From G963556115 sp963678205 (lineage in GTDB: Bacteria > Planctomycetota > SZUA-567), in assembly GCA_963678205.1 (NCBI GenBank), contig OY782760.1:124001-188000 (forward strand): a DNA stretch of 64,000 nucleotides. Reading direction: 5' to 3'. Below are positions 19,610 through 29,200 of the stretch, piece after piece (position 1 is the first letter of the stretch; each line of letters starts with the position of its first letter). Made by a program: the position numbers and the translations under genes. The notes beneath the pieces are model-generated. The model was not told the origin of the DNA and did no database searches. It worked only from the letters and a program-made list of their open reading frames with translations.

Positions 19610-19961
19610 AATATTCCATTTTACGAATCTAAGTATAAAAGTGACAATACAATTAAAAATATACCCATTTTTACACTATTCAGCAAATTAAAACCACCTA
19701 AAAAACATACAATATTACATTAAACTTTAATTAATATTCCTAACAATAAATTCCGACAATAGACTTGTAACTAATTATTACACCCCTCCAGGTCTCGTTT
19801 TTCTCGATTTACACAAAAAAAAGGGCTAATCATAGTAAAATATAGCAAAAACAATTTATTTTAATAATGCAAAAAATATTGACATATATAAACTATAAAG
19901 TATAATGATAATTGAATAAAATGTAAATTATAATTAACAGCTTCATAATAAGGAGCATATA
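19610..19961. other. Divergent regulatory region between the EPS operon and the PEP-CTERM gene
   Basis: This very AT-rich spacer carries the rightward promoter annotated separately. For the leftward operon a weak candidate is TTGTCG (complement of 19754-19759) with TATTAA (complement of 19731-19736), 17 bases apart. No RNA gene or clear palindrome was found. Confidence 0.4.
19879..19906 (+). promoter_or_regulatory. Sigma-70 promoter of the PEP-CTERM protein gene
   Basis: TTGACA at 19879-19884 and TATAAT at 19901-19906 are both perfect consensus hexamers, separated by 16 bases. Transcription should start near 19913, giving a leader of about 49 bases with AAGGAG at 19950-19955 before the ATG at 19962. 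This is the strongest promoter seen in the window. Confidence 0.8.
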
Positions 19962-21062
19962 ATGAAAAAAATTAAATCTATACTGGTAGCTTTAGCTCTT
20001 ATTTCTATAACTTTTTTGAATTCTTCTGCTTATGCTAGAAGTTATAACTTTAACATTATAGATTTGGGTACTGTTGGAAATGATACTGCCAGCTATGCAA
20101 GATCAATAAATAATTCTGGAGTTGTAGTTGGTGATTCCGTATCATCAAATGGTCAAACTCAAGGATTCGTCTGGTCAAAATGGTGGCCAAATAATGGCCA
20201 GATGCTAGGTCTAAAAAATAGCTCATCAGCTACAGCTATTGACAGCAGCGGTGTTATTCTTGGGCACGGAAATAACAACAAAGGTGCACTGTGGAGATCA
20301 TACAATCCTAATTCTAATGGTCAAAAAATAAACCATAATGCAACTATGGCCTACAATATAAATGACAATGGACAGGTTCTTGCTTCTCATGGCGACCCAA
20401 GCCAAACTATGATCTATAGTATATGGGGAGGACATAACCCTGTTAAAGCTGGTGGAAACATGGAAATAAAATATGCCTCAGATGTTAATACCAGTGGCCA
20501 TGTTATTGGTGAGACCTCTCTCGGAACACCCTATATCTGGGATATGTACAATGATTCAACAGAGCTTATTTCATCAATTTCCGGCAGTGCAGCAGACATA
20601 AATAGATCTAATGAAGTAGTAGGAACAAAAAATGCTGATGTCACAGAAAAAGGCACGGTGCTCAATGCTGGACAAAAACAAGCATATATCTATAAAGATG
20701 GAGAAGTTCTTGAGCTAGGATATGTTGGAGTCGGGGCAAGTTCCGAAGCTTACGCTATTAACGAAGATGGTATTGTCGTAGGCACCTCAAATGGAAATGC
20801 GTTTGTCTGGAGCGCTGATAGTGGTATGCTAAATCTTAATGACCTACTACCAGATGGAAGTGAATGGTCAAACTTATCAGTAGCAAGTGATATAAATGAT
20901 TTGGGTCAGATTGTTGGTTGGGGAACAATCAATGGAGAAACCCATAGTTTTATTATCTCTGATATTGTTGCTGCCCCCGAGCCTAAGCTTATATTCATTC
21001 TTGGACTTGTTGTTTCCGTTATTTTGTTAAGAATATTCAAAGGTTCTACGAGTCTTATATAG
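19962..21062 (+). CDS. Secreted HAF-repeat protein with PEP-CTERM-like sorting signal
   Basis: The 366-residue protein has a signal peptide (residues 1-25, ending SAYA). The body is about seven HAF-type repeats in which A-x-x-I-N-x-x-G-x-V-V-G recurs (ARSINNSGVVVGDS, AYAINEDGIVVGTS, ASDINDLGQIVGWG). The C-terminus reads AAPEPK (PEP at 339-341), a hydrophobic helix, then RIFKGSTSLI. That is the tripartite PEP-CTERM layout, although the basic end is short and followed by five neutral residues. The gene faces the exosortase operon and is the only such substrate in the window, so surface delivery by that exosortase is likely. A near-perfect promoter and strong terminator suggest high single-gene expression. 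Confidence 0.85.
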   Translation: MKKIKSILVALALISITFLNSSAYARSYNFNIIDLGTVGNDTASYARSINNSGVVVGDSVSSNGQTQGFVWSKWWPNNGQMLGLKNSSSATAIDSSGVILGHGNNNKGALWRSYNPNSNGQKINHNATMAYNINDNGQVLASHGDPSQTMIYSIWGGHNPVKAGGNMEIKYASDVNTSGHVIGETSLGTPYIWDMYNDSTELISSISGSAADINRSNEVVGTKNADVTEKGTVLNAGQKQAYIYKDGEVLELGYVGVGASSEAYAINEDGIVVGTSNGNAFVWSADSGMLNLNDLLPDGSEWSNLSVASDINDLGQIVGWGTINGETHSFIISDIVAAPEPKLIFILGLVVSVILLRIFKGSTSLI

Positions 21063-21089
21063 TAAAAAATATATCTACTTTTATATTTT

Positions 21090-21122
21090 AAAAGGTACAG
21101 CTTTCAGCTGTACCTTTTTTTT
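21090..21122 (+). terminator. Rho-independent terminator after the PEP-CTERM gene
   Basis: A perfect 13-base-pair stem (AAAAGGTACAGCT with AGCTGTACCTTTT), a three-base loop (TTC) and a run of T residues lie just past the stop at 21062. Confidence 0.9.
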
Positions 21123-21208
21123 ATAATAGTTTTAGTAATATTACTTCAAGTATCAAAGCATTATTTGCCGATATAACAGGAGGTCTTATTTAGCAATATA
21201 TTCTTTAC

Positions 21209-22549
21209 ATGGAATTATCAGAAATGAAATACATTAAAAACTCAAATTTTCATATGAAATTTAATTTTTCTCTACTACTGGGATTTATTTTATGTATAAC
21301 AATAGCCTTATTCACTTCGTGTAAGGATAAAATAGAGTCACTCCATAGTAGCGGCTCTGGAAACACTACAGCAACTATACCAACTCAAGACCAAAAAAAA
21401 GATGATAACCAAAGAGAAAAGCTCTTTAAAGACTTTGATTCAAACAATTCTAACGGCGAATCAACTTACGTAAATCCTAAGAATCCTCACGGTCCAACTG
21501 TTTCAGTTTTTGAGGGTAATAAAAAAGAACCTACTCCTGAAGAAGAAGCAAAGATTGATAAACAACTAACAAAACTCCGTGAAAAATTCAACCCTACATA
21601 TAGAATTACTAGGGGAGATCAAATGGAAATTTCTATTCCATTTGAACCAGATAGTAAGCAATATGTAAATGTTAGACCAGACGGAACCCTTGGCTACCTC
21701 TACGGAGTAGAGGTTAAAGCTGCAGGACTGACCTACCCAGAATTAAAAACAAAAATTGAGAAACAATTAGAAAAATACTATTTCAAGCCAAAAATTGATA
21801 TTAATGGTAAAACTTTCTCAGGAAGTCAGGTCTTTATAATGGGGCCTATTAAAGCTCCTGGCGGCCATATCATACAGAACAATACAACGCTTCTAGATCT
21901 TTTATCTATTGCAGGTGTACTCAGCCAACTACCAAGTGCAAACTTACTCTCATATCGTAACTCGCAAACAAATGACGTAGTAGACTTAACAAATTCATAT
22001 ATGATGAGAGATGGCAAAATTTTACCCATAGATTTCGAAAAACTTCTACTCAAGCGTGAAATGAAATATAATATCTATGTAAGAGCAAATGACTTTTTAT
22101 TCTTTCCTAGCTCATATCTTACCGATATAAGTAAGAGCGTATATGTCATTGGAGCTGTTGCAACACCACGAACATACCAATACACTACTCAGACAACCTT
22201 TATGTCAGCAATTGCTGCTGCAGGAGGTGTGGATAAATACAGAGCAGATCGAAACCACGTAGCAATTATCCGAAAATCAGCAGACAAGATTATTAATATT
22301 AATTATAACAAAGTTATTAATGGAGAAGAACCTGACATTGCTCTTGAAGACAAAGATATTATCTTCATCCCTGAGAGAGGTCTATATTCTGCATCAAAAT
22401 GGACAACAACTATAATCGGTGAAATTATTGCTCCTCTTCAAACCATAATTCAGGCAAGTTCAGCAAGTAAAGCTATTAATATGCAGGACTGGAGAGCAAC
22501 ATCAGACTTTGGAGCAACAGACGTATGGATGAAAGAGGGTACTGAGTAA
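21209..22549 (+). CDS. Wza-like polysaccharide export lipoprotein
   Basis: This is an outer-membrane polysaccharide export protein. A lipobox LFTSC gives the modified Cys at residue 38. A charged linker follows, then the poly_export domain (YRITRGDQMEISIPF, VRPDGTLGYLYGVEVKAAGL) and SLBB-like domains (VFIMGPIKAPGGHIIQNNTT; SVYVIGAVATPRTYQYTTQT). The start is uncertain: ATGs occur at 21209, 21224 and 21254, while the best Shine-Dalgarno, AGGAGG at 21178-21183, is too far upstream of all of them. The protein would form the channel for the polysaccharide made by the divergent operon, with the Wzc-like protein as partner. Confidence 0.88.
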   Translation: MELSEMKYIKNSNFHMKFNFSLLLGFILCITIALFTSCKDKIESLHSSGSGNTTATIPTQDQKKDDNQREKLFKDFDSNNSNGESTYVNPKNPHGPTVSVFEGNKKEPTPEEEAKIDKQLTKLREKFNPTYRITRGDQMEISIPFEPDSKQYVNVRPDGTLGYLYGVEVKAAGLTYPELKTKIEKQLEKYYFKPKIDINGKTFSGSQVFIMGPIKAPGGHIIQNNTTLLDLLSIAGVLSQLPSANLLSYRNSQTNDVVDLTNSYMMRDGKILPIDFEKLLLKREMKYNIYVRANDFLFFPSSYLTDISKSVYVIGAVATPRTYQYTTQTTFMSAIAAAGGVDKYRADRNHVAIIRKSADKIININYNKVINGEEPDIALEDKDIIFIPERGLYSASKWTTTIIGEIIAPLQTIIQASSASKAINMQDWRATSDFGATDVWMKEGTE

Positions 22550-22617
22550 AGATTATTTTTGCAGCATCTACGAGACTGCAAAATTATATATACCCATAAC
22601 AAAAGCCTCAGGAGTAA

Positions 22618-23292
22618 ATGATGGACAACAAAGACAAAGAATGGAATCATTCAGAATATACAGATGAATGGCTAAAAGACAGACTACAACTATGTGAAAA
22701 ACCTCAAGGAGAAGCAGGAATAGAACTTGCTCAAAGCATGAATGAAGAGCATAGCAGAGTTGTAAGCTGGGCCTTAGATAATTATCCTCCAAATGTTTCC
22801 CCAGGTCAGAAAGCTCTAGATATAGGCTGTGGAGGAGGAGCAACGATTAAAGCTATCAGAAAACGATATTCTGAGTTAGAATTATACGGCATTGACTACT
22901 CTAAAGACATGGTAAATTTAGCAACTTCTGTATTAGGTGGTAATGCAAAAATAATTGAAGGCAGCGTTAGCAATCTTCCATACCAAAATAATGAATTTGA
23001 TTTAATAACTGCTGTTGAAACCATATACTTTTGGCCTGATATAATAAACTCACTTAAAAATGTTTATAAAGCATTAAAGACCACTGGAGAATTCATTATC
23101 ATTCATGAAATGTACGACGATAACGACAACACAACATATAAAAGCAGAAACACCAGAATAGCCAAGCTGTCAAACTTGCAACTCTTTACAGCTGATGCAC
23201 TAAAATCAAACTTAATAAAAGCTGGATTTAGTGAAATAGAATATTCAACAGTACCAGAAAATAATTGGATTGCATACCTTGCAAAAAAATAA
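22618..23292 (+). CDS. Class I SAM-dependent methyltransferase (Methyltransf_11 type)
   Basis: The 224-residue cytoplasmic protein has the SAM-binding motif KALDIGCGGGATIKAI (65-80), the acidic end of strand beta2 in LYGIDYSKDMV, GSVSNLPYQNNEFDLITAVE for motif II and LKNVYKALKTTGEFIIIHEM for motif III. The substrate cannot be read from this; relatives methylate small molecules. Two ATG codons are adjacent at 22618 and 22621 after GGAG. It follows the Wza-like gene by 68 bases and may be cotranscribed, which would fit modification of a polysaccharide precursor, but this is only context. Confidence 0.8.
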   Translation: MMDNKDKEWNHSEYTDEWLKDRLQLCEKPQGEAGIELAQSMNEEHSRVVSWALDNYPPNVSPGQKALDIGCGGGATIKAIRKRYSELELYGIDYSKDMVNLATSVLGGNAKIIEGSVSNLPYQNNEFDLITAVETIYFWPDIINSLKNVYKALKTTGEFIIIHEMYDDNDNTTYKSRNTRIAKLSNLQLFTADALKSNLIKAGFSEIEYSTVPENNWIAYLAKK

Positions 23293-23309
23293 CCTTATAT
23301 CTAGTTTAT

Positions 23310-23350
23310 ACCTGACAAGGAGTGCATAATAAATACACTCCTTGTTAGGT
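23310..23350. terminator. Bidirectional hairpin between convergent genes
   Basis: A 15-base-pair stem with one G-T pair (ACCTGACAAGGAGTG with CACTCCTTGTTAGGT) and an 11-base AT loop lies midway between the methyltransferase stop and the VOC gene stop. The flanks are AT-rich without a long T run, so termination is likely but not certain. Confidence 0.65.
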
Positions 23351-23370
23351 AATTATAATAAAAATAACTT

Positions 23371-23748
23371 TTATCTCTCAACAAGCTGTAGTTCATTCCC
23401 TTCGGGATCGCGAAAATTTCTAATACTTCCTCCACCTACAGCAGGTTTGACTTCGCATGTCCACTCAATTCCTCTTACTTCAAGTGTTTCGATAGCATCA
23501 GACAAACTATTTACCCTAAAAGCAAGGTGACTTACTCCCTCAGCACAAAAATTTCTTTGAGGTCTTTCTGTTCCATCAGATGGCATTGCTTCAATAAAAG
23601 TTCCATCAGCGGTTTTTAAGAGTTTAGGCCCATTCTCTACCTCAGCAACTACTTCAAAATCGAGCATATCACAATACCACTTGCAAGTTCCTTCAATATC
23701 TTTAAATGCAATCGCAGGGTGATCCATGCCACTAATAACACTTCCCAT
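23371..23748 (-). CDS. VOC/glyoxalase-fold metalloprotein
   Basis: The 125-residue protein has two beta-alpha-beta-beta-beta modules typical of the vicinal oxygen chelate superfamily. Candidate metal ligands are His in ISGMDHPAIAF, Glu in GTFIEAM, His in GVSHLAFRV and Glu in RDPEGNELQLVE. Relatives include glyoxalase I, methylmalonyl-CoA epimerase and resistance proteins; which applies is not clear. The start is set at the ATG at 23748 because AAGGAG (complement of 23755-23760) lies six bases upstream; the in-frame ATG at 23763 would overlap that site. It is a single gene converging on the methyltransferase. Confidence 0.8.
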   Translation of the reverse strand: MGSVISGMDHPAIAFKDIEGTCKWYCDMLDFEVVAEVENGPKLLKTADGTFIEAMPSDGTERPQRNFCAEGVSHLAFRVNSLSDAIETLEVRGIEWTCEVKPAVGGGSIRNFRDPEGNELQLVER

Positions 23749-23846
23749 AATACACTCCTTCACTAATTTACGTTAGCAGTACAAAAAATCAGCCACCAGA
23801 ACTAATTCTGGTAAGCTGTAAAATATACTACAAAAATAAACAATGC

Positions 23847-24065
23847 CTACAACCTTACACAAGCTCTAGGAATAGCTTTACGCTCATACTCGATACGCTT
23901 ATCATTTCTAAATGCCTGTTCTAGCCAGAGCACAGGTGCATGCTCTTCACAAAAACGTACTCCTGTCTTAGTATTAATAACTCTGCAAGGCTTATGACAG
24001 TCCTTATGAGAACATTCCAGCCTAGACTCAACAAATAGAAGGTTTATAGCAGTTGTGTTTTCCAT
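23847..24065 (-). CDS. Small Cys/His-rich protein, 72 aa
   Basis: I do not recognise this small protein. Its core CSHKDCHKPCRVINTKTG followed by FCEEHAP has Cys and His spacing suited to a zinc site, such as a treble-clef or ribbon. The C-terminal half is basic. The ATG at 24065 has AAGGA seven bases upstream; a GTG at 24095 would add ten residues without a visible ribosome binding site. It stands alone, with non-coding DNA on the upstream side to 24330. Confidence 0.6.
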   Translation of the reverse strand: MENTTAINLLFVESRLECSHKDCHKPCRVINTKTGVRFCEEHAPVLWLEQAFRNDKRIEYERKAIPRACVRL

Positions 24066-24330
24066 CTCTCCATCCTTGGATACTATTTTTCTCACAATAG
24101 ATCTACCCTTATATTATATAGTCCGATAAAGATTTTTGTCAATATTTTTTATACTTATACATATCTTTAAACAAATTATAAACCATAGATAGATATTCGG
24201 CTGCACGGCTCAATTATTTAATATATTTATAACAAACTCCAATATAACCATAGTTTTATAGTTTAAATTGATAAAACTATCCCTTAAAAGTAAGAAAGCA
24301 TGTATATCTATATTTCATTACAAACTTTCT

Positions 24331-26154
24331 CTATGCCTGATCTACAATTTTTCTAGCATTAACCAATATTTCAGCTGCAGCATCTTCATATTCACTCATA
24401 AGTTTAAATTCATCTGAAAGCGGATTTTCACTTGCAAGTTCATAATAATACCTGAATTTCGGTTCGGTCCCTGAAGGTCGGAGTAAAATCCAACTCTTAT
24501 CAGCAAAAATTATTTTCAACCCGTCAATAATATTAATAGAGACTATTTCTTTCTCCTCTGATCCTACTGAAACCTTATCTCCAACACTATATAATTTATG
24601 CTGCAAAACATCTACAACATCAGCTTTGTATGCCTGCCATGCTTCAATACTAACACCTTTTACATCAGCTCCTGCCTTAGAGGGATAGAAATATCCATAC
24701 TTATTACGAAGCTTTGCATACTGCTCTGAGATATTAATATCAGTACTTCTCATTGCTTCAAGAGCAAGAAGAAATCCTGCCAACGCACATTTTTCAAGAG
24801 TATGCCCGATGCAGGTAATTCCATCAGATTCTTCAAAAGCAAGTATTACCTTACCTTGACTTAATGGTTCTCTAAAATTCTTGAAACCAACTGCCATTTC
24901 GAATATCTCTTTATTCTCTCGCCTAGCAATTTCAAGAGCGAAATCACTTGAAGGAGCAGTGCTCGCTATGCCGCCATCTATTCCTCTTCCGAGCAAACTG
25001 GAATAAGCAATAGCACCAAAACGATTCATATCTATATCAAGTTCAGAATCAGCAAAACGAATTCGATCAGCATCAGGGTCAAGCGCAACAGCAAGGGATA
25101 ATCTCCTTGACATTGTCTTTAGCTCATCTATAAGTGGAGCTTGATTCTTTGCACTAGGCTCGGGTTTTACTCCATGGAAACTATAATCTGTATTTGCATG
25201 AAGCAGTTTGAGCGCCCCTGCAGCAACAAGCTCATTCACCAACTTTTCACCAAGCACAGCCTCAATGTAACCACGAGATGAACCATGCATAAAATCAACA
25301 ACAATTGCTATTTCATTCTTTTTATTACTCAGCCACTCACGCAACATTTTAAGATCAAATACTTTACTCTTATTCATAACAAACTCTGTAAAGATTTTTT
25401 TGGCATCTATAGTTTCAGTTAACCCAGAAGCAGGTGGTTCCTCTGCAGGAATGAATTCAGCACCATTCATATATGCGTTTGACTTTTCTTCAATAATAGT
25501 AGTCAATTCAGGACCAGCAGGGCCTCCATCAGCAGGATTAAACTTAAGACCAGCGTACTCCATAGGGTTATGTGAGGGAGTAAAATTAATTGACCCCGCT
25601 GCAGATAATTCAGTTACCAACGCAGATCCGACTCCTGTAGGACACTCTCCTGCCAGATAAATTTTTATCCCCGCCCTTGCCAGCTCTCTACTAGCAACAG
25701 CAATAAACTCGTCGCCCATAAATCTATTATCACGGAAAACAATAATACCGTTCTTTTTAACTTCCTCAAATGACGAATAGTTATTAACATTTAAAAATTC
25801 ATCTGTTTGCATCATTTCTATAATACCACGTACAACTTTTGCGACATTAAGTATTGTAAAATCTTCGCCTATAACACCTCGCCACCCTGAAGTACCAAAA
25901 ACAACAGTTGTTTCAGAAGTAGACTCTTTAGCTTTACTACCCTGAAATTCTCTAATTTTGTCCACTATATTTCTACACGCCTGAATAGTATTTTCAGCAA
26001 TTCCTTCCATGTTATAATAACAGCCAGCACTCTTAGCTACTTCCCAATATGTGCCATTCTCAAGATATTTTAAAGTTCTACTCAATACAACTTTATCTGT
26101 TATTGCACTTCCCACAGCTTTAGAAACTTCTTCTTTAAATACACTATCACTCAT
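24331..26154 (-). CDS. Phosphoglucomutase/phosphomannomutase
   Basis: This enzyme interconverts hexose 1- and 6-phosphates in the cytoplasm and supplies precursors for nucleotide sugars, including those for the nearby polysaccharide locus. The catalytic phosphoserine is Ser194 in FTPSHNP, the metal loop is DPDADR (359-364), the sugar-binding loop is FEESDGI and the phosphate-binding loop is LLRPSGTEPKFRY. At 607 residues it is longer than the usual 450-580, mainly because about 85 residues precede FGTSGWRG. Glucose versus mannose preference cannot be decided. It is monocistronic or shares a message with the coiled-coil gene upstream, 79 bases away. Confidence 0.92.
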   Translation of the reverse strand: MSDSVFKEEVSKAVGSAITDKVVLSRTLKYLENGTYWEVAKSAGCYYNMEGIAENTIQACRNIVDKIREFQGSKAKESTSETTVVFGTSGWRGVIGEDFTILNVAKVVRGIIEMMQTDEFLNVNNYSSFEEVKKNGIIVFRDNRFMGDEFIAVASRELARAGIKIYLAGECPTGVGSALVTELSAAGSINFTPSHNPMEYAGLKFNPADGGPAGPELTTIIEEKSNAYMNGAEFIPAEEPPASGLTETIDAKKIFTEFVMNKSKVFDLKMLREWLSNKKNEIAIVVDFMHGSSRGYIEAVLGEKLVNELVAAGALKLLHANTDYSFHGVKPEPSAKNQAPLIDELKTMSRRLSLAVALDPDADRIRFADSELDIDMNRFGAIAYSSLLGRGIDGGIASTAPSSDFALEIARRENKEIFEMAVGFKNFREPLSQGKVILAFEESDGITCIGHTLEKCALAGFLLALEAMRSTDINISEQYAKLRNKYGYFYPSKAGADVKGVSIEAWQAYKADVVDVLQHKLYSVGDKVSVGSEEKEIVSINIIDGLKIIFADKSWILLRPSGTEPKFRYYYELASENPLSDEFKLMSEYEDAAAEILVNARKIVDQA

Positions 26155-26233
26155 AATTATTCCCCATCAAATTTATAAAGCATGCTAGTAATATTGTTCA
26201 GGCAAAACAGAATAACGTTTACCTAAAATCAAG

Positions 26234-29200
26234 CTACTGCTGACGTCCTAACTTCTCTAGTAACTCCAACCTTTCAGCCTGAGCTTTTTCATATAACTCT
26301 GTTAGTTCGGCAACCTTATTCAACTGCTCTTGTGTAAAAACTTCTCTATCTTTAATTAATGTCTCAAGCAACTCTTCTTTCTGCTTAAGTTCACTTTTTA
26401 ATTTTTCAACTTCTGCCTCTTTAAAAAGTCCACCCTCTATTGCTCTTTCTTCTTCTCTAGCCATATACTCACCGATTAGAGTACGAGCTCTCATTAACTC
26501 CCAACTTAGATCTTTATTACTATTTTTAAGTTCCTGCAAATGATTCTCGCGTTCATTAGCCTTTCTAACTTCAACACTAAGCCTGCGGTGTTCTATCTGC
26601 TCTTGATTAAGAGCTTTATTGAGACCTTCAATTTCAAGAGCAACTTTATCTGCCAGCTGAGCCTTCTCTTCAAGCTCATTTATTTTTATTGCCATACCAT
26701 TATAACTTGATATTTTATCAACAAGTTTTTCATTTTCTTCTGTTAGGAAAAGAACTTTTTTCTCCGCCTTTTGCAAGAGGTCTTTTAATTCATCCACCTC
26801 TAAATGCAGATCGCCTATCAGGTTTACCTCACTCTCAAGTTCTCCTACTCTATCAACAAGCCTTGCTTTTTCTTTACATGCTTCTTGCGCTTCCCATTGA
26901 GTGTTCTTGAGTTTTTCGTTCGATTCACGGAGCCTGTTTTGAACATCCTGAGCATTTGCCGCAATGCTCTCTTTTTCTTGTATCGCCACTTCCCGAAATT
27001 CATGGTATTCTTGCTTCAAAGCCTCAAATTCTGCTCTAATCTTATCAAGAACCATGTCTTTTTCAAGATTTTCAAGCTGTACCCTATCTTTCATGACAGC
27101 TTCATTCTCTTTTAACTGAGCCAACTCCTCCTTTTGCACACTAACAAGAGTAGTCATGCTCTCAATACTTTTATTTTTTTCTTCCAACTCAATCTCAAGC
27201 TGCCCAACTTGCTCCTCAAAAGCTCCTAATTCCATTACTCTCTCAAGCGCAAGATCTTTTAATGTCGTTTCATTTTCAAGCTTCCATTCACAATCTTTCA
27301 ACATTCTCTCTGCAGCATTGAGACGATCCTGAACAGCTTCAGCTTTATTCGCATATGACTCCATAATCTCTTTCTTTTCTGCAAGAATTACTTCTTTTTC
27401 TTCAATAAGAGATTGTATTTTTAACTTCATTTCCTCTTCTGCTAGACAATAATTTCCTACTTTTTCTTCAGAAATTTTCAATTTATCACTATACTGCTTC
27501 AGTTCCTCGTTATGTTGCACTTCAAGTTCATTCAAAGTATTTTTATACTCAAGTACTCTACCTTCAAGAACACCTAATATCTCATCTTTTTGAGCAAGCT
27601 CACTCTCATAGCGTTCATTATTTATTACTAACAATCCAATCTCTTTAGTTTTGGATTCCATTTGACCTTTTATAGAGTTAAGCTTTTCCTGAAGTTCGAT
27701 ATTATTGTCTCTTTCATTTGCCAAAATATCCTCAAGCTCTCTGGTTTTCACTTGCATATGCTCGTGCTCTTTACTCTGCTCTTCTTTAAGAAGTTCTTCG
27801 AGTTTTGCTCTCTCAAGTTCTATTTCTTCAAGCTCAACCAATGCATTCTTTACTTCGTTTAGTTCAGCCTCTGCTTTTTCTCTACCCTCACGCTCGCGTT
27901 GGAGTCCAACATGCTCCGCTTCTATAAGTGCTGCCTGCCCAGCCTCAAGTTCTTCACATCTAAGCTCAAGGGACTCAACGACTTTATTCAAATTTCCAAC
28001 CATCTTTTCACTATCATCAAGCTTACTAGTTAGCTCTACGGCAAACTTCTCTGCTCTTAGTTTAGCTTCTAACGAATTCTTTTCCCTCTCAAGAGCTTCA
28101 TTACGCTCCTGATTTGCAGTATTAGAATATTCCCCCGCTAGACGAGCACTCTCAAGAGCCTTATCTCTCTGCACAATAGTTTCATCAACTTTCACTTCCA
28201 ATGCTGCAATACGTTCTGAAGCAATTTTGGCTGCATTTTCAGCAGTCTCAAGACTTTTCAATGCATCCTGAACATCTCTTAATGAAATATTCCTTTTATT
28301 CTCACTATCATCAAACCTGCGACTTAACTCATTCTTCTCGTTTATAAGAGAATCCACCTCTTTGCGTAAATTAAACAACTCATCATTACAATGATTTATA
28401 ACAGATTTTTTATCATCAAGTTCTATTTGAACATTTTGCAAAGAGACAACAAGTTTATCACGCTCCTGAATAACAGCATCCAATTCTTGACCATAACTTT
28501 CTTTACAAGTATCCACCTCTTGAGAAATACTATTAACTCTCTGCTTGTTCTCTTCAATTATTTTAGACTTTTCTGTATTTTCAAGTTTTAATTCTTCTAC
28601 TTTTCGTTTTATATTCTCAGCTTCATTTTTAGCATTCAATGCTTCTTCTCTGAGTTTTTCAGCTTCATTTTTAGCTCTAATTTCAGCTTCTTTGCTATTC
28701 TCTGATTCTTCACGAGCTTTTAACAGCGCTTCTCTATGACGCTTTATCTCTGCTTGCACATCAATTTTACTTTCTGCAAAGTCATCTCCAGTTCTATACG
28801 ACACAACTGTCGAATCAGAAGTATCGCGCGTTATTTCTTGCCCAAATTTTGGAGCAACAACCTTCCTTGATAAAGGATTCACATAATTACCTGATTTTTT
28901 ACAAAGTTCGGCTATTTCTTTAATATCAACATTTCCATCATACACTATTTTTTCTACTTGAATTTTCTTAACATCATTTATTCTCTGCTCATCGCTAGAA
29001 TCAAGAAATACGACTAAAGGAATACCTTTAATAGTTTTCTTTATATAATTCACTAATGATGTACCATCATAATTTGGTAGATTGGGAGCCAAAAGAACAG
29101 CTGAAAAGCTATCCGTTTTTAAGCGATGCTCTATATCAGCAACACTTGTGACTAAATTAATATGAAGATTATTATACTCGGAGAAGAGAAAATTTGTATA

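Noticed and set aside
21178..21183. AGGAGG considered as the ribosome binding site of the Wza-like gene
   Set aside because: It is 25 bases from the nearest ATG, and the only in-frame codon at proper distance, ATT at 21188, is followed at once by TAG.
27705..28112. Ser/Phe-rich open frame antisense to the coiled-coil gene
   Set aside because: Complement of Glu/Lys/Leu-rich heptad codons; low complexity and no start signals.
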